A stretch of DNA of 64,000 nt from Parafrankia irregularis. GTDB lineage: Bacteria; Actinomycetota; Actinomycetes; Frankiales; Frankiaceae. The stretch covers positions 372,001-436,000 of the forward strand of contig NZ_FAOZ01000002.1 of NCBI RefSeq assembly GCF_001536285.1, given 5' to 3'. Both the position numbers and the translations under genes were made by a program. Of the stretch, positions 56,368 to 64,000 are shown piece by piece. The notes beneath the pieces are model-generated. The model saw only the letters and a list, made by a program, of their open reading frames with translations. It ran no database searches and had not been told where the DNA came from. Position 1 is the stretch's first letter, and each line of letters opens with the position of its first letter.

Positions 56368-58752
56368 GTGCCCGCTCGTCTAGTCGTCCTTGCCTCGGGG
56401 GCCGGCACCACCCTGCAGGCAGTCCTGGACGCCTGTGCGGACCGGGCCTTCGGTGCGCAGGTCGTGGCCGTCGGGACGGACCGGGTGGGCACCGTCGCGC
56501 AGCGCAGGGCCGAGTCCGCCGGTGTGCCGGTGTTCACGGTGCGACTCGAGGACTGCGCCGACCGCGGCGCGTTCAACGAGCTCACCGCGGCCAGCATCGC
56601 CCGGTACGAGCCGGATCTGCTGGTTCTCGCCGGCTACATGAAGATCCTCGGCGCGCAGGTGATCCGGCGCTTTCCCACGGTGAACACGCATCCGTCGCTG
56701 CTTCCCGCGTTCCCGGGCGCCCACGCGATCCGGGACGCGCTCGCCGCCGGTGTGCGGACCAGCGGCGTGACGGTGCACTGGGTGGACGAGGGAGTCGACA
56801 CCGGGCCGGTGATCGCCCAGACGCCGGTCCCGGTGCGTCCCGGCGACGACGAGGACGCGCTGAGGTCACGCATCCAGGCCGTGGAGCGTGGCCTCTTCGT
56901 CGACACCATCGGCCGTTTCGTCCGTGGTGAGCTCTCATGGGAGGGCAGGGCGGCGGGTACGTCCGCACCGGGAGGCGCGGGCGCAGCCGGGGCACGTCCG
57001 GGGGCGGCGCGTTCGGGGGCGGGGGACGAGGTCGCAGCGGTGGAAGTTCATGCCAACGGAGGCGTTGTGGAAGGTTCAGGAGGGCTCATGTCGGGGGCGT
57101 CGACTACGGAGATCGGTGAGGGCGGCACCAGCGCGGCGACCGCGTCGGGCAACGGGCAGGCCGAGACCTCGAGCGAGGTGGTGGCGACCGGGCACCGTCG
57201 CCTGCGGCGTGCGCTCGTGAGCGTCTACGACAAGAGCGGGCTGGAGGAGCTGGCCGCCGCCTTCGTCGATGCCGGTGTGGAGGTGGTGTCGACCGGGTCG
57301 ACGGCCGACGCGCTGGCCAGGTTCGGCGTCGCGGTGACACCGGTGAGCACGGTGACCGGTTTCCCGGAGGTTCTCGGCGGCCGGGTCAAGACGCTGCATC
57401 CCCGCGTGCACGCCGGTCTGCTCGCGGACCTGCGCAACGCCGAGCATGCGGCGGTCCTCGCGGAGCTCGACATCGAGCCGTTCGACCTGCTGGTGGTCAA
57501 CCTCTACCCGTTCCGGGAGACGGTGGCCTCCGGGGCGACCGAGGACGAGGCGATCGAGCAGATCGACATCGGCGGGCCGGCGATGCTGCGCGCGGCGGCG
57601 AAGAACCACGCGTCCGTCGCGGTGGTGGTGTCGCCGGGCGACTACGGGGACCTGGCCGCCGCGGTCCGGGGCTCCGGCTACGACCTGCCCGCCCGGCGGC
57701 GGCTGGCCGCCCGCGCGTTCGCGCACACCGCGTCCTATGACGCCGCGGTGGCCTCCTGGTTCGCCAGTGTGCTGGCCCCCGACGAGACGGCGAAGGAGAG
57801 CGGCTGGCCCGACGTGCTGGCCGCGCAGTGGCATCGCACCAGCGTCCTGCGGTACGGCGAGAACCCGCACCAGCGGGCCGCGCTGTACGTGGGCGAGGAC
57901 GGCAGCACCGGCCTCGCGTCCGCGCAGCAGCTGCACGGCAAGCCGATGTCCTACAACAACTACACGGACACCGACGCCGCCTGGCGATCGGTGTTCGACT
58001 TCGCGGACCCGGCTGTCGCGATCATCAAGCACGCGAACCCGTGTGGCATCGCTGTCGCGGCGACGGTCGCGCAGGCGCACCGCAAGGCGCACGCCTGCGA
58101 CCCGGTGTCGGCGTTCGGCGGGGTGATCGCGGTGAACCGCCCGGTCAGCGTGGAACTGGCCGAGCAGATCGCGGAGATCTTCACCGAGGTCGTGGTCGCG
58201 CCCGACTACGAGCCCGGCGCGGTGGAGATCCTCTCCCGCAAGCCGTCGATCCGCCTGCTGCTGTGCGCGCCGCCAGCCCACCCGCGCGGTGTGGAGATGC
58301 GCCAGGTCAGCGGGGGCATGCTGCTGCAGTCCCGGGACGCGCTCGACGCCGCCGGCGACGTCACGTCGGGGTGGACGCTGGAGGCCGGCGCACCGGTCGA
58401 CGAGGCCACCCTCGCCGACCTCGGCTTCGCCTGGCGCGCCGTGCGCTCGGTGAAGTCGAACGCGATCCTGCTCGCCGCGGACGGGGCGACCGTCGGGGTC
58501 GGGATGGGGCAGGTCAACAGGGTCGACGCCGCGCGCCTCGCGGTGACGCGCGCCGGCGACCGGGCGAAGGGCTCGGTGGCCGCCAGCGATGCGTTCTTCC
58601 CCTTCCCGGACGGCTTCCAGGTCCTCGCCGACGCGGGTGTCCGCGCGGTGGTGGAGCCGGGGGGTTCGGTCCGGGACGAGGACGTGATCGCCGCTGCGCG
58701 GGAGTCCGGTGTGAGCCTGTACTTCACCGGGGTGCGCCACTTCGCGCACTGA
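56368..58752 (+). CDS. purNH: Continuous PurN-PurH frame: GAR transformylase joined to AICAR transformylase/IMP cyclohydrolase
   Basis: One open frame of 794 codons without stop. Residues 1-190 are PurN (10-formyl-THF-dependent GAR formylation) with the catalytic Asn106, His108 and Asp144 in NTHPSLLP and EGVDTG. Residues 191-275 are a Gly/Ala/Ser-rich linker. Residues 276-794 are PurH: the IMP cyclohydrolase ([16 protein letters not shown]) and the AICAR transformylase ([23 protein letters not shown]). GTG 56368 has GGAGGGG upstream. An in-frame ATG at 57088 has a perfect AGGAGG 4 nt upstream and would give PurH alone (554 residues). In relatives purN and purH are adjacent but separate. Confidence 0.9.
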   Translation: MPARLVVLASGAGTTLQAVLDACADRAFGAQVVAVGTDRVGTVAQRRAESAGVPVFTVRLEDCADRGAFNELTAASIARYEPDLLVLAGYMKILGAQVIRRFPTVNTHPSLLPAFPGAHAIRDALAAGVRTSGVTVHWVDEGVDTGPVIAQTPVPVRPGDDEDALRSRIQAVERGLFVDTIGRFVRGELSWEGRAAGTSAPGGAGAAGARPGAARSGAGDEVAAVEVHANGGVVEGSGGLMSGASTTEIGEGGTSAATASGNGQAETSSEVVATGHRRLRRALVSVYDKSGLEELAAAFVDAGVEVVSTGSTADALARFGVAVTPVSTVTGFPEVLGGRVKTLHPRVHAGLLADLRNAEHAAVLAELDIEPFDLLVVNLYPFRETVASGATEDEAIEQIDIGGPAMLRAAAKNHASVAVVVSPGDYGDLAAAVRGSGYDLPARRRLAARAFAHTASYDAAVASWFASVLAPDETAKESGWPDVLAAQWHRTSVLRYGENPHQRAALYVGEDGSTGLASAQQLHGKPMSYNNYTDTDAAWRSVFDFADPAVAIIKHANPCGIAVAATVAQAHRKAHACDPVSAFGGVIAVNRPVSVELAEQIAEIFTEVVVAPDYEPGAVEILSRKPSIRLLLCAPPAHPRGVEMRQVSGGMLLQSRDALDAAGDVTSGWTLEAGAPVDEATLADLGFAWRAVRSVKSNAILLAADGATVGVGMGQVNRVDAARLAVTRAGDRAKGSVAASDAFFPFPDGFQVLADAGVRAVVEPGGSVRDEDVIAAARESGVSLYFTGVRHFAH
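57078..57090 (+). promoter_or_regulatory. Internal ribosome binding site and start for PurH
   Basis: AGGAGG (57078-57083), spacer GCTC and ATG (57088) lie in the linker of the purN-purH frame. It is among the best Shine-Dalgarno sequences of the window and argues that a separate PurH is made. Confidence 0.65.
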
Positions 58753-58958
58753 CGGCTCCGCTCCACGGGGGCGGCTGGCAGGTGCGGCGGGTGAATCGGT
58801 CCTGGGCCTGCACACCTGCCACGCCGGCCACCGCTGTCCCGGCCGAGGCGGGCACGGAGTCGTCGGGTGTCGGGCACACACTCCTCGAAGCGGCCGGCCT
58901 CGATGCCGTGTGCCGCACGCGCCTGCCCCGGGCCGGTCGAACGCGGCCCGGGCGGTGC

Positions 58959-59279
58959 TCAGGAGGTGGAGCCGACCTCCGCGGCGGCGCTCCCGCGACG
59001 GGTCACCGTCGGGCTGCCGTTCGAGGACCCGTTCGACTGGGCGGTCGCCGCCGCCCCGCCGGGAACATCCGCGGTCGGCACGTACCGCTGCGCCACCCAG
59101 TCGAGCGCCTCTCGCCAGCTCGCCCCGTAGAGGACGGAGATGCGGTCCGCGGTCTGGCGCGCGAGCGCCTGCACGAAGACCCGGTCATCGCTGTCGAGAT
59201 GGCGCGCGTCGCCGAAGGTCTCCCACGCCCGAAACATCAGTTCCTGAAGCTTCTTGCTGTGCGGCGAATCGTCTGCCAC
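58959..59279 (-). CDS. Hypothetical small protein
   Basis: A 106-residue soluble protein, not assigned to a family. The first 70 residues are helical and conserved-looking (SKKLQELMFRAWETFGDARHLDSDDRVFVQALARQTADRISVLYGASWREALDWVAQRYV, read in pieces), the last 35 are a Ser/Thr/Gly-rich tail. GTG 59279 follows GGGAG by 7 nt. It is convergent with the purN-purH gene. Confidence 0.65.
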   Translation of the reverse strand: MADDSPHSKKLQELMFRAWETFGDARHLDSDDRVFVQALARQTADRISVLYGASWREALDWVAQRYVPTADVPGGAAATAQSNGSSNGSPTVTRRGSAAAEVGSTS

Positions 59280-59913
59280 GTCGAACTCCCTACCAATTGG
59301 GGACCGCGGCGGCAGTCTCCCCTAGTCGCGCACGACGTGTGCACTCGGGGGGTCTAGATCGTTGGTGTCCGCGTGAGATGCGGGGATCGTCCGTAGTCAT
59401 CGCTGTTTGCCACTGTGGGGCGCGTGATCTGCCTGTGCTCTGGGCAGAGTGCCCCGGTCGTCGCCATCCGTGGGATGAGGGAGGGTCCGGGTGTGCGTCG
59501 CGGGAGTGTGATTCTGTTGTGTCTTGGTTGATGTCGATGCGAGCGGAGTTACACGAACAGGGCACCACGCTGGAGCCATCGCGCGACGGGAGGGGGGCCG
59601 GATGGCCCTGGCGAACGGGCCTCGGTCACTCCGAGGTGGCCACGGCTGCGAAGGGTCGGTTCGGTGGAGGTCTCGGGCCTGGTGAAGGTCCCGTGCTGAC
59701 GAAGCCGGCGAAGGTCCGGCGTGCGGCGGCACCATCCCCGGCCAGGTGGGTGGCTGCCTGCACGGCCGGATCGGCGGGCGCCTACTGTGTGGGCTCAGAT
59801 GGCGCGGAGGGTCAGGTCGCGCGCAGGCCCGGACCGGTGTACTCGGACCGAGCGCGTGGCGGGCCTCCGGGCAGGGCGTCGACGTCTGGCGTGGGTCGGG
59901 GAGGCGGGAGCAG
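59280..59913. other. Intergenic region before the DUF3017 gene
   Basis: About 630 bp. The first 250 bp are less GC-rich and probably hold promoters of the divergent genes. No supported gene, repeat or RNA was seen. Confidence 0.35.
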
Positions 59914-60681
59914 ATGACCGACAGCGCCCTGGGCGCGTGGGATCGGCCCCAGCGGGAGGACGTCGGGCAGCGGCCGGAGCGGCCGCGTTCCGCGTGGATG
60001 ACGCCGGCGGCTGCCTACCCCGACACGCGGCCCACGGCCGGTCCGGCTGCCGTGCCGCCCGACGGCTGGCCGGCCCGCCGGGATCTCGACCAGCCGCACC
60101 CGGGCGGCCGGTGGGCCGCCCCACTCCCGACAGGGCCGTCCTTCGGTGATCCCCACCTGTCCGGGGGCGACGGCCACGGCGAACGGCACGGTCGGTCCGA
60201 CCGGCCGGAACGGAGACCGTCGGGTGCCGCTCCAGTCGGCCCCGCTCCAGTCAGCCCTGGTCCGGCCAGCACCAGCCTCGGACCGTCGGGTGCAGGCCTG
60301 TCAGGTGCCGGTCCGTCGCGCCCTCGTCCGGACCGGAGTGGGCCGCCCCGCGCCGAGCGTCACGAGGGATCCGAGGGGCCGTCGGGCGGCCCCCGCTCGT
60401 CCGGACCGCCATCCAACGGCCGTTTCGGCAAGATGCTCTTCGTGGCCGTTCTCGGTGGCGTCACGCTGGGCCTGCTACTCGTCACCCAGGACTACTGGCG
60501 TCGTGGGCTGCTCACCGTCGGCGGTGTCCTGCTGGTGGCCAGTGCGCTTCGGCTGTGCCTGCCAACCCGCAAAGTCGGCATGCTGGCTGTCCGCGGGCGG
60601 CTTTTCGACACTGTCACCCTCGTTGTACTGGGCCTTGGTGTGATCGTCCTCACTCTGGAGGTCCCCCACGTCGGTGGGTGA
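59914..60681 (+). CDS. DUF3017 membrane protein
   Basis: A 255-residue protein. The first 165 residues are Pro/Gly/Ser/Arg-rich and probably disordered, with repeats of PAPVSPGP/GAGPSRP. The last 80 residues hold three hydrophobic helices (MLFVAVLGGVTLGLLLV; LLTVGGVLLVASALRLCL; TVTLVVLGLGVIVLTLEV), which is the DUF3017 domain. In streptomycetes a DUF3017 gene stands between purH/folD and mdh, as here; folD is absent. ATG 59914 was chosen for GGGAG upstream. The function is unknown. Confidence 0.8.
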   Translation: MTDSALGAWDRPQREDVGQRPERPRSAWMTPAAAYPDTRPTAGPAAVPPDGWPARRDLDQPHPGGRWAAPLPTGPSFGDPHLSGGDGHGERHGRSDRPERRPSGAAPVGPAPVSPGPASTSLGPSGAGLSGAGPSRPRPDRSGPPRAERHEGSEGPSGGPRSSGPPSNGRFGKMLFVAVLGGVTLGLLLVTQDYWRRGLLTVGGVLLVASALRLCLPTRKVGMLAVRGRLFDTVTLVVLGLGVIVLTLEVPHVGG

Positions 60682-61096
60682 GGCGGATCTGCCACCGAAA
60701 GCGGCAGCTGAGGTCACGGTTCGGGCTGTAACCAGGTGTGGGCCCCATCGGCGGCCACGAGTCGTCACCCCACGGCGACGTGGCGCACGTCGCCGTCCAC
60801 TGCCGTACCTGCGACTCGCGCGATAGCCTCGGCAGGTCATCGGAGACAACCGTGCACAGATAAGCGGGGCGAACCGCGCCTATGGCGAACCGTCAGGTAG
60901 CCCTGATACTCGGCGGCGGCATCGGGCCCGAGCCGACCGACGCTCCCGGGTGGCATGGCGAGCCTGCCACCGAGGCGATCGGAGCCAGGGCGGATCGGTC
61001 ACCTGAGACCTTCGCGCCGACGCGTACCGACCCCGCCGTGGGCACCGCCGCGATCGCTACCGCGATCATCGCGATATTGGGGAGCTGATCAGTCCA
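60682..61096. other. Leader and promoter region of mdh
   Basis: About 415 bp. A short frame (60882-61088) exists but is weakly supported. A GATAGCCT stretch at 60824-60831 is -10-like. GGGGAG at 61079-61084 is 12 nt from the mdh start, rather distant. Confidence 0.35.
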
Positions 61097-62029
61097 ATGC
61101 CGGGAAAAGTCACTGTCGTAGGAGCCGGTTTCTACGGTTCGACGACCGCGCAGCGACTGGCTGAGTACGACATCTTCGACAGCGTCGTCATCATCGACAT
61201 CGTCGAGGGCAAGCCGCAGGGCCAGGCGCTCGACCTCAACCAGTCCCGGTCGATCGAGGGCTTCGAGACCAAGGTCGTCGGCACCAACGACTATGCCGAC
61301 ACGGCCGGTTCGGACGTGGTCGTGATCACGGCCGGCCTGCCCCGTAAGCCGGGCATGAGCCGGATGGACCTCATCGAGGTCAACGCCAAGATCGTCCGTC
61401 AGGTGTCGGAGAGCATCGCGAAGACGTCGCCGGACGCGGTCGTCGTCGTGGTGTCCAACCCGCTCGACGAGATGACCGCGCTGGCCGCCAACGTCCTGGG
61501 CTTCCCGCGCTCGCGGGTGATCGGCCAGGCAGGCATGCTCGACACCGCCCGGTTCACCGATTTCGTCGCGGAGGCGCTGAACGTGCCGGTCGCGTCGGTG
61601 AAGACGCTGACGCTGGGCTCGCACGGCGACACGATGGTCCCGGTGCCCTCGCAGTGCACCGTCGACGGCAAGCCGCTGAGCGATCTCCTCCCGGCGGCGA
61701 AGATCGATGAGCTGGTCGACCGGACCCGTAACGGTGGCGCGGAGGTCGTCGCGCTGCTCAAGACCGGGTCGGCCTACTACGCCCCGTCCGCGGCCGCGGC
61801 GCGCATGGTGAAGGCCATCGCCGAGGACTCCGGCGTCGTGATGCCCGTCTGTGCCTGGGTGCAGGGCGAGTTCGGCATCTCCGACGTGTACCTCGGTGTC
61901 CCGGCCGAGATCGGCGCCGGCGGCGTGAAGAAGATCGTCGAGCTCGACCTCACCGACACCGAGCTGGCCGCGCTGAAGACGGCTGCCGAGGCCGTGCGCG
62001 CCAAGCAGGCGGACGTCGCCAGCCTGTAG
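61097..62029 (+). CDS. mdh: Malate dehydrogenase (LDH-like class)
   Basis: It oxidises malate to oxaloacetate with NAD+ in the TCA cycle. The dinucleotide-binding VTVVGAGFYGSTTA is at the N-terminus. The substrate loop GLPRKPGMSRMDL carries the arginine that distinguishes malate from lactate specificity, and the catalytic His-Asp pair is in GSHGDTMVP with the earlier aspartate in MLDTARF. It has 310 residues. ATG 61097 starts the conserved region. It follows DUF3017 by about 415 bp. Confidence 0.96.
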   Translation: MPGKVTVVGAGFYGSTTAQRLAEYDIFDSVVIIDIVEGKPQGQALDLNQSRSIEGFETKVVGTNDYADTAGSDVVVITAGLPRKPGMSRMDLIEVNAKIVRQVSESIAKTSPDAVVVVVSNPLDEMTALAANVLGFPRSRVIGQAGMLDTARFTDFVAEALNVPVASVKTLTLGSHGDTMVPVPSQCTVDGKPLSDLLPAAKIDELVDRTRNGGAEVVALLKTGSAYYAPSAAAARMVKAIAEDSGVVMPVCAWVQGEFGISDVYLGVPAEIGAGGVKKIVELDLTDTELAALKTAAEAVRAKQADVASL

Positions 62030-62064
62030 TTCTGTAGTTCGCCAGCCTGTCGCATGACTGCCCT

Positions 62065-62096
62065 GCCGGCCCACAGCCTGTGGTCTGTGGGCCGGC
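62065..62096. terminator. mdh terminator
   Basis: A perfect 12-bp stem (GCCGGCCCACAG with CTGTGGGCCGGC) and an 8-nt loop, about 35 bp after mdh. A second GGCCGG-rich palindromic stretch follows to 62130, near the end of the convergent flavoprotein gene. Confidence 0.75.
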
Positions 62097-62216
62097 GTTC
62101 TTCGGCCGGCCGGCGTTTTCCCGGCCGGCGCGTGCCCGCGCGCCGCGAGCGGTGAGCCGCGCGGCAGCACGTGGGCGGGATGGCGATGCGTGGATGGCGG
62201 TGCGGGGGGTGCGAGG

Positions 62217-63515
62217 TCAGCGCAGCCCGCGCACGGCCCGGCGGAGGGCGAGCCGGGCCAGCGAGGCGGCCGGGATCGTGCCCTTGCCGAGCCCGATCTC
62301 GACGAGGCTGTCGTAGAGATCGGTCCGTCGGCTTGCCGAGCGCACCGCCGCGTCCATCAGCGGGCGGTGCCGGCCGGCGAGATCGGCGAGCAGCGTGGTG
62401 TGCCGAAGATGCCGGCCGAGCTCGCGGTGCAGTGCCCGCCGATAGACCTGCCCCGCCGCCGGCCCCGGATCGGTGATCGCGGCCCCGCCGGCGAGTGATC
62501 CCGACAGCAGCGCGTAGTAGATGCCCTCACCCGTGAGCGGGTTGATGAGGGACGCGGCGTCGCCGGCGAGCAGCACCGGCCCGTCCGGCAGCCGGGGGCG
62601 ATGCGTGGACAGCGGCAGGTGGTGCGCGCGCAGCGTGCCGGCGTAGGCCGGTGTGTCCGGCAGCAGGCGGGCCAGGGTGCCGTGCAGGACGTCCTTCGGG
62701 GTCCCGGCGCTGTCCCGCAGCTGGGAGCGGAGCATGCCGTACCCGATGTTGGCCCGGCCGTCCCCGATGGGGAACGACCAGGCGTAGGCGGGCCAGCCCT
62801 CGTCCGTCATGTGGATGAGCTGCTCGGGTGGGCGGTCCTCCTTGGGCGCGTCCGCGTAGGCGCGGACGGCGATGGCGAGCCCCTCGGGCGGGTTCGGCCC
62901 GATGCCGAGCGCCCGGCGCACCGTCGAGTTCGCGCCGTCCGCACCGATCACGACCCGGGCGCGCAACGCACCGCCGTCGAGGGCGACCATGGCCGGTTTC
63001 CCGGGGCCGTCCGCCGGTATGACCTCCAGCGCCCGCACCCGCCGGCGGGTGAACAGCGCGCCACGAGCCCGCGCGGCGGCGACGAGCCGGGCGTCGAACA
63101 CCTCCCGGGGGATCACGTGGGTGGCCCGCTCGGACGGTGTCGCGACCTCGGCACCGCCCGGGGTACGCAGCCGCATGCGGTCCACCGGGTGGTACCCGCG
63201 GGTCACATCGGTGACGCCGAGCCCACGCAGGACGTCCAGGCCGTGCGGCGCGATTCCGTCGCCGCAGGTCTTGTCGCGGGGGAAGTCGGCGGCATCGAGG
63301 ATCATCACCCGGGCGTCGGGGCGTAGCTGCAGCGCCCGCAGCGCCGCCGCGCTGCCGGCCGGCCCACCGCCCACGACGAGCAGGTCCAGCGGCGGTTCGT
63401 GGGCCCCGCCTGCGGAGCTGCTTTGCGAGGCGGGGCGGGAGGGAGCTGGGACAGGCACGCCTGCCAGTGTGGCAGCCCGCACGAGGACGCTGGCCGGGCG
63501 AGGCTCGTGGAACAT
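62217..63515 (-). CDS. FAD-dependent geranylgeranyl-reductase family oxidoreductase
   Basis: A flavoprotein of about 432 residues. The FAD-binding DLLVVGGGPAGSAAALRA (about residues 43-60), FPRDKTCGDGIAP, the second FAD motif GADGANSTVRRALG and the third LAGDAASLINPLTGEGIYYAL are all present. Members reduce isoprenoid double bonds (menaquinone side chains, lipids) or are hydroxylases; the substrate cannot be read. ATG 63515 gives a 40-residue non-conserved start without ribosome site; a GTG near 63457 may be the true start. It is divergent from the serine hydrolase and convergent with mdh. Confidence 0.85.
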   Translation of the reverse strand: MFHEPRPASVLVRAATLAGVPVPAPSRPASQSSSAGGAHEPPLDLLVVGGGPAGSAAALRALQLRPDARVMILDAADFPRDKTCGDGIAPHGLDVLRGLGVTDVTRGYHPVDRMRLRTPGGAEVATPSERATHVIPREVFDARLVAAARARGALFTRRRVRALEVIPADGPGKPAMVALDGGALRARVVIGADGANSTVRRALGIGPNPPEGLAIAVRAYADAPKEDRPPEQLIHMTDEGWPAYAWSFPIGDGRANIGYGMLRSQLRDSAGTPKDVLHGTLARLLPDTPAYAGTLRAHHLPLSTHRPRLPDGPVLLAGDAASLINPLTGEGIYYALLSGSLAGGAAITDPGPAAGQVYRRALHRELGRHLRHTTLLADLAGRHRPLMDAAVRSASRRTDLYDSLVEIGLGKGTIPAASLARLALRRAVRGLR

Positions 63516-63527
63516 GGGGCCAGTTCG

Positions 63528-63533
63528 TAGAGT
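63528..63533 (+). promoter_or_regulatory. Candidate -10 box of the serine hydrolase gene
   Basis: TAGAGT ends 7 nt before ATG 63541. No ribosome site is present, so the mRNA may be leaderless. Confidence 0.4.
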
Positions 63534-63540
63534 GCGAAAT

Positions 63541-64000
63541 ATGGACGCGCTCCGACAGTTGAACCAGTGGCCGGTGGGATCAGTCTCGGCTGTCGTGCTT
63601 CGGCGTGCCGGTGACGCGGTCACGCAGGTCGGCGTCAGCGGCGATCCGGAGCTGCCGTTCCGCCTGGCTTCGGTGTCCAAGACGATGAGCGCGTACGCGA
63701 TGCTCGTCGCGGTCGAGGAGGGCGCTGTCGCGCTCGACGACCCGGCCGGGCCCGAGGGATCGACTGTCGCCCACCTGCTGGCACACGCGTCCGGCCTGGC
63801 GTTCGCCAGCAGCCGGGTACTGGCCAGGCCGGGTACCCGCCGCATCTACTCGAACTCGGGTTTCGACGAGCTGGGCCGCCATCTCGAACGGGTCACCGAG
63901 ATCCCGTTCGCGACCTATCTCGCCGAGGCCGTGTTCGAGCCGTTGGGGATGAAGACCGCGGCGCTGACGGATTCACCGGCCTTCGGGGTCACCGCGAGCC
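63541..64000 (+). CDS. Serine hydrolase of the beta-lactamase/DD-peptidase fold, N-terminal part
   Basis: The first 153 residues of a class-C-beta-lactamase-like serine hydrolase, cut by the window edge. The catalytic Ser-x-x-Lys is SVSK (about residue 46), the tyrosine motif is YSNSGF (about 103), and HLLAHASGL between them is typical. There is no signal peptide, so it is probably cytoplasmic and an esterase or peptidase, not a secreted beta-lactamase. The third motif (HxG/KTG) would lie outside the window. Confidence 0.85.
   Translation, partial: MDALRQLNQWPVGSVSAVVLRRAGDAVTQVGVSGDPELPFRLASVSKTMSAYAMLVAVEEGAVALDDPAGPEGSTVAHLLAHASGLAFASSRVLARPGTRRIYSNSGFDELGRHLERVTEIPFATYLAEAVFEPLGMKTAALTDSPAFGVTAS

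Noticed and set aside
60882-61088. 68-codon frame ahead of mdh
   Set aside because: It starts with ATG but has no ribosome site, no recognisable domain, and an Ala/Pro-rich composition expected by chance in this GC content.

Overview
The window reads as a chromosome segment of a very GC-rich, filamentous-type actinobacterium, most probably a Frankia-like member of the Frankiales. This is inferred from the base composition, frequent GTG starts, WhiB/WhiD and conservon genes, and gene order. The left half keeps the order known from mycobacteria and streptomycetes (glmS, nnrE/D, alr, alpha/beta hydrolase, tsaE, tsaB, rimI, tsaD, groES, groEL1, whiB3/whiD-like, DUF5319, guaB, guaB3, guaA). The right half keeps the sucC-sucD-Rv0954-like-perM-purN-purH and DUF3017-mdh blocks. 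No rRNA, tRNA, CRISPR, insertion sequence or prophage was recognised.

Layout. 1-7.5 kb: amino-sugar and cell-wall precursors (end of glmM, glmS, NAD(P)HX repair, alanine racemase), with a PadR regulator and a SWIM-finger protein between. 7.6-15 kb: a small Cys/His-tailed protein, a hydrolase and the tRNA t6A genes tsaE, tsaB and tsaD with rimI, split by a TetR gene. 15-19.2 kb: azoreductase with a divergent MarR regulator, then CIRCE-controlled groES-groEL1. 19.6-24.6 kb: WhiD/WhiB3-like regulator, DUF5319, guaB and guaB3. 24.7-31.2 kb: two membrane-anchored proteins with long disordered parts and a Tat-type solute-binding lipoprotein. 31.4-36.6 kb: a complete cvnABCD conservon on the minus strand. 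37-43.6 kb: guaA, an attenuator-controlled threonine dehydratase, PcrA helicase. 43.7-49.1 kb: LytM peptidase, lipase, fused carboxyltransferase, Ser/Thr kinase. 49.6-58.8 kb: succinyl-CoA ligase, small membrane proteins, PerM, an HTH regulator and a continuous purN-purH frame. 59-64 kb: a small protein, DUF3017, malate dehydrogenase, a geranylgeranyl-reductase-type flavoprotein and the start of a serine hydrolase.

How genes work together. PurN and PurH make IMP, and GuaB and GuaA turn it into GMP, so much of the lower purine pathway lies here. GlmS and GlmM feed UDP-GlcNAc, and Alr supplies D-alanine to peptidoglycan. SucCD and Mdh are TCA-cycle steps. CvnA-D form a membrane-associated sensor and small-GTPase module.

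Most notable non-textbook signals: (1) a probable leaderless leader peptide ending in Leu-Met-Val-Ile-Thr, followed by a hairpin and a U-run terminator, directly ahead of the threonine dehydratase; (2) one uninterrupted frame encoding PurN and PurH, with a strong internal ribosome site for PurH; (3) a small protein with a Cys/Gly tail whose 3' end has been partly duplicated beyond its stop codon; (4) a recurring TANNNT box 6-7 nt before start codons, suggesting leaderless transcripts; (5) low-complexity, repeat-encoded insertions in several housekeeping enzymes.
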